Assembly: GCA_041665785.1 (NCBI GenBank)
Contig: JBAYIE010000001.1
Coordinates: forward strand, 62,001-126,000
Source of the DNA: JBAYIE01 sp041665785
Lineage (GTDB): Bacteria; Bacteroidota; Bacteroidia; UKL13-3
Direction of reading: 5' to 3'
DNA: 64,000 bases
Made by a program: the position numbers and the translations under genes. The notes beneath the pieces were generated by a model. The model did not search any database. It was not told the origin of the DNA and saw only the letters and a program-made list of their open reading frames with translations. Positions 25,871-31,760 of the stretch are shown piece after piece (positions within the stretch are counted from its first letter, which is position 1; the number at the start of each line of letters is the position of its first letter).

Positions 25871-26686
25871 ATGAAACAATACAAGGATTTAAAAAAGAAG
25901 TTACCGGAACGGGTTTTCATTGTGGAAGCCTGGATCCGCTCTTTTTTATCCGGACTGGCTCTTTTTTTTCTTTTTACTGTTCGGTTTTTCAAAGAATGGT
26001 TTCAATTCCCGTTTGAGTTAAAGGAGTTTCTGAAGCAATGTTATTTGCTGGGGTATAAATCACTTCCATTAATTGGAACAACAGGATTTATCATGGGATT
26101 GGTATTAACCATTCAATCGCGCCCAACATTGGCTGAGTTCGGTGCCGAATCCTGGTTACCAGCCATGATCTCAGTTTCTATTGTTCGTGAAATAGGTCCG
26201 GTAATTACTGCATTGATTGCGGCTGGAAAAGTGGGTTCGGGAATTGGGGCAGAACTGGCTTCCATGAAAGTTACCGAACAAATTGATGCCATGGAAGTTT
26301 CAGGGACCAACCCTTTCAAATACATTGTTGTAACCCGTGTTTTGGCAGCTATGTTTATGTTGCCACTGCTTACCATCTTCAACGATACCATTGCCATGAT
26401 CGGTTCATTTACCGGAGTAAATATTAGTGGAGATGTGAGTTTTACATTATTTTTTACGCAGGCGTTTGCACAATTGAGTTTTACAGATATTTTTCCATCC
26501 TTGATAAAGACCCTGTTTTTCGGATTGGCCATAGGACTTATATCCTGTTACAATGGATATCATGCCGGCAATGGAACGGAAGGGGTAGGTAAGGCCGCTA
26601 ACATTTCGGTTGTAATGGGCTCACTGATGGTATTCGTCATAGATTTTGCTGCCGTTCAAATCACCTCCATTTTTCTGAACCAATGA
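25871..26686 (+). CDS. mlaE: MlaE-type lipid ABC transporter permease
   Basis: A 271-residue inner-membrane permease of the MlaE family. The hallmark segments GFIMGLVLTIQSRPTLAEFGAESWL, REIGPVITALIAAGKVGSGIGAELASMKVTEQIDAMEV and the DPFKYIVVTR-like NPFKYIVVTRVLAA are present. With MlaF and MlaD it moves phospholipids between the inner and outer membranes. Its stop overlaps the mlaF start by 4 nt (ATGA). The three genes form a compact operon, without mlaC or mlaB; MlaC and MlaB are commonly absent in Bacteroidota. Confidence 0.94.
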   Translation: MKQYKDLKKKLPERVFIVEAWIRSFLSGLALFFLFTVRFFKEWFQFPFELKEFLKQCYLLGYKSLPLIGTTGFIMGLVLTIQSRPTLAEFGAESWLPAMISVSIVREIGPVITALIAAGKVGSGIGAELASMKVTEQIDAMEVSGTNPFKYIVVTRVLAAMFMLPLLTIFNDTIAMIGSFTGVNISGDVSFTLFFTQAFAQLSFTDIFPSLIKTLFFGLAIGLISCYNGYHAGNGTEGVGKAANISVVMGSLMVFVIDFAAVQITSIFLNQ

Positions 26687-27447
26687 CAGCTGAAGAATTA
26701 TATAACCCCATTCAATCCAACGCCGACCCTGTTGTTAAAATCAATAACCTGAGAAAGTCGTTTGGTGATTTGCATGTCTTAAAAAACATCTCATTTGAAC
26801 TGAATAAAGGGGAGAATCTGGTTGTACTCGGACAATCGGGATGCGGTAAATCAGTGCTCATAAAATGTATGGTTGGGTTAATTGAACCCGACGGTGGAGC
26901 CATTGTTATTCTGGGTGAAAATCCGCACAATCTGACCATAAAAGATTTGAATGCATTACGTAAGAAAATAGGATTCCTTTTTCAATCGGGTGCATTATAT
27001 GATTCGATGACCGTCAGAGAGAATCTGGCGTTTCGCTTTCGCGAAGAAAAGGAAATGAAAGAAGCGGAAATAAATCAGTTAATCGAGGAAGCGCTGGAGC
27101 AAGTAGGCTTACCGGATACCGGGAATAAAATGCCTTCTGAACTTTCCGGAGGAATGCGCAAACGCATTGGATTAGCCAGAACCATCATCTTAAAACCGGA
27201 AATCATCTTATACGACGAACCTACAACAGGGTTAGATCCTATCACATCCAAAGAAATGAGCGAACTTATACTTTCTATTCAAAAGAAGTACCAATGCACA
27301 TCGATCATCATTACCCACGATATCGAATGTGCCAAACTGACTTCCAACAAGGTAATGCTACTAAAAGAAGGACTGGTAAAGGAAAGCGGAACTTTTAGTG
27401 CATTGCAAAAATCCAGCGACGAGTGGGTGCATTCGTTCTTAAATTAA
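26683..27447 (+). CDS. mlaF: MlaF-type lipid ABC transporter ATPase
   Basis: A 254-residue ATPase with all motifs: Walker A GQSGCGKS (residues 50-57), Q-loop FLFQSG, signature LSGGMRKRIGLAR, Walker B IILYDEPTTGLD and the switch His in IIITHD. It powers the MlaE permease. The coupling by a 4-nt overlap with mlaE supports one complex. The LSGGMRKR form of the signature is typical of the Mla/Ttg2A branch. Confidence 0.95.
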   Translation: MTAEELYNPIQSNADPVVKINNLRKSFGDLHVLKNISFELNKGENLVVLGQSGCGKSVLIKCMVGLIEPDGGAIVILGENPHNLTIKDLNALRKKIGFLFQSGALYDSMTVRENLAFRFREEKEMKEAEINQLIEEALEQVGLPDTGNKMPSELSGGMRKRIGLARTIILKPEIILYDEPTTGLDPITSKEMSELILSIQKKYQCTSIIITHDIECAKLTSNKVMLLKEGLVKESGTFSALQKSSDEWVHSFLN

Positions 27448-27457
27448 TACTTACCAT

Positions 27458-28141
27458 ATGAAAAAGGAATCCATCAACACGGTTAAATTAGGGCTCTTTG
27501 TAGCTATCGGAATAACCTTACTGGTTTCGGCCATTTATTTTGTGGGTGAAACTAAAAACATGTTCACGGCTACCTTCAGGATTAGTGCTCTGTTTAAAGA
27601 TGTGAACGGTTTGCAGGTTGGTAACAATGTGCGTTTTGCCGGTATTAATGTGGGCACCATTGAGGGAATTGAAATTCTCAACGATACAACCGTTAAAGTA
27701 GATATGGTCATTGCAAAAAGCACGCAACCCTTTATTAAAAAGGATGCCAAAGCCATAATAGGTACCGATGGATTAATGGGAAATAAAATCATGAATGTAT
27801 CACCGGGCACAAGCCGTCAACCCATCATTGAAGACTATGATCAGATTGGCACTACTATTCCGGTGAGTTTTGATGATATGCTGGTTTCACTCAAAAGTTC
27901 AATCGATAATACGGCTTCCATTACCACAGATCTGGCGGCTATCATGAACAATATAAAATCTGGAAGGGGTACCATCGGAAAATTATTTATGGACACAGTT
28001 TTTGCGGATAATCTGGATCGGACAATTTTAAATGTAAAGCAAGGTACAAAAGGATTTAAGCAGAATATGGATGCTGCTAAACAAAGTATTTTTCTGAGGG
28101 GTTACTTCAAAAAGCCCGTTGATAAAGATAAAAAGAAGTGA
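27458..28141 (+). CDS. mlaD: MlaD-type MCE-domain substrate-binding protein
   Basis: A 227-residue protein with one N-terminal membrane helix (about 8-29) and a periplasmic MCE domain (about 36-120) with the family motifs LFKDVNGLQVGNNVRFAGINVGTI and GTDGLMGNKIMNVSPG. The remaining 100 residues are helical and end in a Lys-rich tail. MCE proteins form hexameric rings that carry lipid across the periplasm. It lies 10 nt after mlaF. Confidence 0.93.
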   Translation: MKKESINTVKLGLFVAIGITLLVSAIYFVGETKNMFTATFRISALFKDVNGLQVGNNVRFAGINVGTIEGIEILNDTTVKVDMVIAKSTQPFIKKDAKAIIGTDGLMGNKIMNVSPGTSRQPIIEDYDQIGTTIPVSFDDMLVSLKSSIDNTASITTDLAAIMNNIKSGRGTIGKLFMDTVFADNLDRTILNVKQGTKGFKQNMDAAKQSIFLRGYFKKPVDKDKKK

Positions 28142-28215
28142 GTTAGGTTCGATTGATGGTGTGAATTATATAAGTTTTTTTGAGTTCCGTGTAAATGCAG
28201 AATGAACTTGAGTTG

Positions 28216-28223
28216 TAGGTTTG
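28216..28223 (+). promoter_or_regulatory. -7 box (TAGGTTTG) for the TSP3/OmpA gene
   Basis: A perfect TAnnTTTG. It covers the TTG at 28221 that could be read as a start codon, which argues against that start and for the GTG at 28227, three nt after the box. No -33 TTG at the usual distance. Confidence 0.4.
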
Positions 28224-28226
28224 AGT

Positions 28227-29963
28227 GTGAATAAAATTTTACACTTAATCCAACTTATTTTGAAAACAACATATCAACCTTTAACACGTTTTACACCCGT
28301 AAGATTGTTAAGCTTTTTCATGTTTCTGTTCCTGTTTTACGGAACTATTTTTAACACTTCGGCACAATCCAAAGATCGGCGATGGGGTGCTGGATTTGCA
28401 GGAGGAACCAGCGTTTATGCCGGTTATCTGGGAAACGGCATAATGGATTTTAATTTCGAAATATTCAGGCAAAACCTCCTGGGAAGTATTCAGGTATCGC
28501 GTTATCTGAATGCATCATTAGATCTGATGGCAACGGGTACATACGGTACCTGGGGCTACTACGATGAAGGTCGGCAAATTTTTAAAGGAAAGATGGCGCA
28601 TGCGAATCTGACCCTGAAATACAAATTCAACAACAATTATTTTATTTCCGCCGACAGCAAAATTGCACCTTATATTTTTGCCGGTGCGGGTTATTCCAAT
28701 TTTACAGGTCCCAATATTCGTAACGGCAGCGATTTTCCCGCCATTTTGGGAGCCGGAATCAATTTTAAAATGTCGGATGTATTAAGCATCAATTATCAGG
28801 CAACATTCGGATATATGTTTGTAGCCTATAACAATCCCAATGTATCTCCTTTTAAAGCGGCAACCGGAACAGATCAGTTCATGTTTCATACCCTGGGATT
28901 TAATTTTAACCTGGGCATGGGTAAAGATGAGGATAAGGATGGTGTAACGGATGCAAAAGATAAATGTGCACATACTCCCGAGAAAGTGAAAGTAGATGCC
29001 AAAGGTTGTCCATTGGATTCAGATGGCGATGGTGTACTTGATTTTCAAGACAATTGCAAAGATTTGGCAGGAACATCTTCTACCAAAGGATGTCCTGATT
29101 TGGATAAAGATGGTGTAGCCGACAACGAAGATCAGTGTCCGAATGAACCGGGACTAATTGTCCTGAAAGGTTGTCCGGATACAGATGGAGATGGAGTTAT
29201 AGACAGCAAGGATGAATGTCCGAATAGTAAAGGTTTAGCTACGCTGGGCGGTTGTCCGGATTCAGATGGCGATGGCGTGATCGATAGCAAAGATAAATGT
29301 CCGGAAGTTAATGGTTTGGCCGCATTGGGAGGTTGCCCGGATACCGATACAGATGGTATAGAAGATTCAAAAGATATGTGCCCGAACGAAAAAGGCCCGA
29401 TTTCTACCAACGGATGTCCCGATACGGATAACGATAAAGTACACAATGGAATTGATAAATGTCCTGAAGTTGCGGGAGATCCAACACATAGCGGTTGCCC
29501 CGATTCAGATAAAGACGGAATTTATGACGATGTGGATCGTTGCATCAATTTGCCGGGAGTTGCAAGCAATAATGGTTGTCCGGAATTAAAAAAGGAAACC
29601 AAACAATTGTTTCAACGTGCGCTGCAGGGAATTCAATTCGAAAACGGAAAGGCGGTGATTAAGCCGGCATCTTTCCCAATCCTGAATGCCATTGTAAAAG
29701 TGATGATAGAGAATCCAAGTTACAAGCTGATCATCGGTGGTCATACCGATAATGTAGGCGACGACCAAATGAACATGACTTTGTCGAACGACCGTGCTGC
29801 TGCAGTTTCCAATTACCTGATCAAACATGGTGTTGACCCGTTGCGCGTTTCATCACAAGGATTTGGTGAATCAGCTCCGGTTGATACCAACGAAACAGCA
29901 AAAGGAAAAGCCAGAAACAGACGAGTTGAATTCAAAGTTGAATTTCTCGAAATCGTAAAATAA
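28227..29963 (+). CDS. OmpA-family protein with eight TSP3-type calcium repeats
   Basis: An outer-membrane protein of about 578 residues. It has a long N-terminal signal region ending TSAQ, an eight-strand barrel (about 50-235), eight thrombospondin type 3 repeats (DxDxDGxxD calcium loops, about 236-455) and a C-terminal OmpA domain that binds peptidoglycan (KLIIGGHTDNVGDDQMN, LSNDRAAAVSNYLI, RNRRVEFKVEF). This order is the common OmpA layout in Bacteroidota. The start is uncertain: TTG 28221 lies inside a -7 box, GTG 28227 is preferred, and ATG 28320 would give a signal peptide without positive charges. It ends with a strong terminator. Confidence 0.85.
   Translation: MNKILHLIQLILKTTYQPLTRFTPVRLLSFFMFLFLFYGTIFNTSAQSKDRRWGAGFAGGTSVYAGYLGNGIMDFNFEIFRQNLLGSIQVSRYLNASLDLMATGTYGTWGYYDEGRQIFKGKMAHANLTLKYKFNNNYFISADSKIAPYIFAGAGYSNFTGPNIRNGSDFPAILGAGINFKMSDVLSINYQATFGYMFVAYNNPNVSPFKAATGTDQFMFHTLGFNFNLGMGKDEDKDGVTDAKDKCAHTPEKVKVDAKGCPLDSDGDGVLDFQDNCKDLAGTSSTKGCPDLDKDGVADNEDQCPNEPGLIVLKGCPDTDGDGVIDSKDECPNSKGLATLGGCPDSDGDGVIDSKDKCPEVNGLAALGGCPDTDTDGIEDSKDMCPNEKGPISTNGCPDTDNDKVHNGIDKCPEVAGDPTHSGCPDSDKDGIYDDVDRCINLPGVASNNGCPELKKETKQLFQRALQGIQFENGKAVIKPASFPILNAIVKVMIENPSYKLIIGGHTDNVGDDQMNMTLSNDRAAAVSNYLIKHGVDPLRVSSQGFGESAPVDTNETAKGKARNRRVEFKVEFLEIVK
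28932..29585 (+). repeat. coding repeat array of eight TSP3 calcium-binding units
   Basis: Eight units each with D-x-D-x-D-G-hydrophobic-x-D followed by a CP or KC pair and a GCP at the end (DSDGDGVLD, DLDKDGVAD, DTDGDGVID, DSDGDGVID, DTDTDGIED, DTDNDKVHN, DSDKDGIYD and the first DKDGVTD). At DNA level the middle copies are highly similar. Confidence 0.88.
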
Positions 29964-29981
29964 GTTTATTGCTAAACAACG

Positions 29982-30016
29982 AAAAGGGATGCCGTGAAAA
30001 CGGTGTCCCTTTTTTT
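29982..30016 (+). terminator. intrinsic terminator after the TSP3/OmpA gene
   Basis: AAAAGGGATGCCGT and ACGGTGTCCCTTTT pair around a GAAA loop, with two wobble pairs, followed by T residues. It lies 18 nt after the stop. Confidence 0.85.
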
Positions 30017-30127
30017 GGTGGATGGGGGGCTGGATTTATTAACGACCATGTGTAAGCGGAGAAAAAGACAAAGCAATAGCTATTTTAGGCTGAAACAAAT
30101 CAACTATTCAATTTCAAAAAACAAATC

Positions 30128-30135
30128 TAACTTTG
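30128..30135 (+). promoter_or_regulatory. -7 box (TAACTTTG) for the superoxide dismutase gene
   Basis: A perfect TAnnTTTG 36 nt before the start codon, giving a leader of about 30 nt. A TTG at the -33 distance is not present, so activator-dependent transcription is possible. Confidence 0.5.
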
Positions 30136-30171
30136 ATTGTTTAATAAGTTGAGCATTTAATTACAAGAATT

Positions 30172-30885
30172 ATGGAGTTGAACAGAAAAGAATTTATAAA
30201 ATCTGCTGCATTGGCTGGAGTTGGATTAATGACACCGTCTTTGATAAGCGAGGCATTCGGAAAACCATTCGCCGGCAATTTCGAATTACCGCCACTAGGA
30301 TATGGATTTGATGCATTGGAACCCTTTATTGATGCTCAAACCATGCAAATTCATCACGTCAAGCACCATCAGGCATATATAACTAAGCTCAATGAAGCTG
30401 TAAAATCAGAGACACAACTCGCCGGAAAGTCATTGGAAAATTTGATAGGCAGTATCAATACACTACCAGAGAAAGTACAAATGGCAGTACGCAATCATGG
30501 AGGCGGGCATTGGAACCATAGTTTCTTCTGGAAGATTTTGAAACCGGGAACACAATTAAATGGAACATTAAAAGAGTCAATCAACCGTGATTTTGGCAGT
30601 TTGGAGAATTTTCAAGCAGCTTTTGAAAAAGCAGCCAACGGGCAGTTTGGATCAGGATGGGCATGGCTCATATCAAATCAAGGGAAATTGAGCATAACTG
30701 GCACACCCAATCAGGATAATCCGCTCATGGATTTAGCCAGCGTAAAAGGTAAACCGGTAATTGGTATAGATGTTTGGGAACATGCATATTACCTTAAATA
30801 TCAGAATCGCAGGGGCGAATACACCAAGGCATTTTGGAATATCGTGAATTGGGAACAGGCAGAAAAAAATTACAATACCTTGTAA
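30172..30885 (+). CDS. exported Mn/Fe superoxide dismutase
   Basis: A 237-residue superoxide dismutase preceded by an N-terminal export signal. The enzyme part is complete: metal ligands in IHHVKHHQAY, NHSFFW and DVWEHAYYLKYQNRR, and the Gly-rich HGGGHWNHSFFW favours the manganese form or a cambialistic enzyme. The N-terminal NRKEFIKSAALAGVGLMTP is like a twin-arginine signal with Arg-Lys in place of Arg-Arg. This would put the enzyme in the periplasm, unlike the usual cytoplasmic SOD. It is a single-gene unit with its own -7 box. Confidence 0.92.
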   Translation: MELNRKEFIKSAALAGVGLMTPSLISEAFGKPFAGNFELPPLGYGFDALEPFIDAQTMQIHHVKHHQAYITKLNEAVKSETQLAGKSLENLIGSINTLPEKVQMAVRNHGGGHWNHSFFWKILKPGTQLNGTLKESINRDFGSLENFQAAFEKAANGQFGSGWAWLISNQGKLSITGTPNQDNPLMDLASVKGKPVIGIDVWEHAYYLKYQNRRGEYTKAFWNIVNWEQAEKNYNTL

Positions 30886-30891
30886 AAGAAA

Positions 30892-30921
30892 TTGACAAAT
30901 ATTCTCAAAGTATTACCTTTG
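30892..30921 (+). promoter_or_regulatory. promoter of tRNA-His (TTG, 19 nt, TACCTTTG)
   Basis: TTG at 30892-30894 and TACCTTTG at 30914-30921 with a 19-nt spacer match the Bacteroidota housekeeping promoter fully. The tRNA begins 13 nt later. Confidence 0.82.
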
Positions 30922-31036
30922 CCAGCCTTAAATGGTGGTTTTAGCTCAGTTGGTTAGAGCGCCTGATTGTGGTTCAGGAGGTCGCCGGTTCGAGCCCGGT
31001 ATTCCACCCCTCGGACACCGTAGCCTTGGCAAAGGT
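30915..31036. repeat. 10-bp inverted repeat flanking tRNA-His
   Basis: ACCTTTGCCA at 30915-30924, inside the tRNA promoter, recurs as its reverse complement TGGCAAAGGT at 31027-31036 in the trailer. The right copy is also part of a hairpin with a GGACACC/GGTGTCC stem (31013-31019 and 31034-31040). Confidence 0.5.
30934..31008 (+). tRNA. tRNA-His (anticodon GTG)
   Basis: A cloverleaf with D-arm, anticodon arm CCTGA-TTGTGGT-TCAGG (anticodon GTG at 30969-30971) and T-arm GCCGG-TTCGAGC-CCGGT. The extra 5' G (30934) and C73 (31008), identity elements of tRNA-His, are present. CCA is not encoded. The acceptor stem GTGGTTT / ATTCCAC has two adjacent T-T mismatches (positions 5-68 and 6-67), which is unusual. 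Confidence 0.93.
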
Positions 31037-31046
31037 GTCCATCAAT

Positions 31047-31080
31047 TAAAAAAGCTTCATTGAAAAATGAGGCTTTTTTT
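31047..31080 (+). terminator. terminator after tRNA-His
   Basis: AAAAAAGCTTCATT pairs with AATGAGGCTTTTTT (one G-T wobble) around a GAAA loop, followed by T. It is preceded by a second small hairpin at 31013-31040 in the trailer. Confidence 0.85.
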
Positions 31081-31174
31081 GTGTTCATTCTCAATATAAT
31101 GCACTGATATTTTGTTGCTTAAGTCTTCATATATCTATCGCGAATCAGATCAATCATCTTTTTTCAAAAAAATA

Positions 31175-31204
31175 TTGCAAATAAGTAGCCCAATTCTATA
31201 TTTG
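31175..31204 (+). promoter_or_regulatory. promoter of tRNA-Val (TTG, 19 nt, TATATTTG)
   Basis: TTG at 31175-31177 and TATATTTG at 31197-31204 with a 19-nt spacer: full match to the Bacteroidota promoter, with the same spacing as for tRNA-His. Confidence 0.82.
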
Positions 31205-31220
31205 CACTCCCTAAAAACAA

Positions 31221-31298
31221 GGAGGCATAGCTCAGCTGGTTCAGAGCATCTGCCTTACAAGCAGAGGGTCCTTGGTTCGAATCCATGTGCCTCCACCA
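31221..31298 (+). tRNA. tRNA-Val (anticodon TAC), CCA encoded
   Basis: Acceptor stem GGAGGCA / TGCCTCC is perfect, followed by A73 and an encoded CCA (31296-31298). The anticodon arm is TCTGC-CTTACAA-GCAGA with anticodon TAC. The T-arm CTTGG-TTCGAAT-CCATG contains one T-T mismatch (50-64). Confidence 0.95.
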
Positions 31299-31306
31299 AA
31301 ACAAAG

Positions 31307-31328
31307 TCCCGCTTTCGCGGGATTTTTT
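31307..31328 (+). terminator. terminator after tRNA-Val
   Basis: TCCCGC / GCGGGA stem with a TTTC loop followed by six T, nine nt after the encoded CCA. Confidence 0.88.
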
Positions 31329-31505
31329 GCGTCTTATACATCTGGTTTAATTGATTTTCTAATTCAAAGCAAGAATCAATCTCCAGATTTGTAAATCGGG
31401 AAACGTATTGTAAGATTCCAATTTCTCTATATGTTAGCTGGAATAAAGCTTTGTAAAATCAATCTTCAATGTCAAACATATCGCTTCCAAATTCGTTTAA
31501 TTTAT

Positions 31506-31513
31506 TAGCTTTG
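31506..31513 (+). promoter_or_regulatory. -7 box (TAGCTTTG) for copA
   Basis: A perfect TAnnTTTG that ends only 7 nt before the ATG at 31521. A TTC, not TTG, lies near the -33 position, which could mean activator control, for instance by a copper sensor. The leader would be very short or absent. Confidence 0.5.
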
Positions 31514-31520
31514 CAAGCAT

Positions 31521-31760
31521 ATGGCCGACCCTCAATTAACCGAACTTCACGTAGAAGGAATGACCTGCACCAATTGCGCTGCAACTGTACGTCGCAGACT
31601 GGAGAAAGACGGATTGCAGGAAATCAATGTCAACTTTGCCACCGGTGAGGTTACTTTTGCCAACCCAACTGCATTGAGCATGGATGAAATCGCCGGGCAT
31701 ATCGATGATCTGGGATATCATGTAATTCATGCCGATCGACCCGAAAAAAAAAATTCCTGA
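31521..31760 (+). CDS. heavy-metal-binding domain: CopZ-like product, or N-terminal part of CopA
   Basis: A 79-residue HMA domain (ferredoxin-like fold) with the copper(I) motif GMTCTNCAATVRRRLEK; cysteines at residues 16 and 19. As an independent protein it is a normal-sized copper chaperone. Its frame ends at TGA 31758 directly after ten A residues (31744-31753), with a tail EKKNS. The -1 frame continues from the same place into the ATPase. It is thus either the short product of a programmed frameshift, as in E. coli copA, or the first domain of a gene broken by an indel. Confidence 0.85.
   Translation: MADPQLTELHVEGMTCTNCAATVRRRLEKDGLQEINVNFATGEVTFANPTALSMDEIAGHIDDLGYHVIHADRPEKKNS
31744..31753 (+). 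other. candidate -1 frameshift site (10-A run) in copA
   Basis: GAA AAA AAA AAT TCC TGA in the zero frame contains the slippery pattern A AAA AAA. A -1 slip gives GAA AAA AAA AAA TTC CTG AGA and joins the metal-binding domain to the ATPase. A weak imperfect hairpin (about 31769-31788, GAGAGCC and GGTTTCTC with one bulge) lies 15 nt downstream. Polymerase slippage on the same run is also possible. Confidence 0.55.

Noticed and set aside
26113..26532. 139-codon open frame on the minus strand
   Set aside because: Antisense to mlaE, with no recognisable features.
28221..28226. TTG 28221 as start of the TSP3/OmpA gene
   Set aside because: The codon lies inside a perfect -7 box, so it would not be in the transcript from that promoter.
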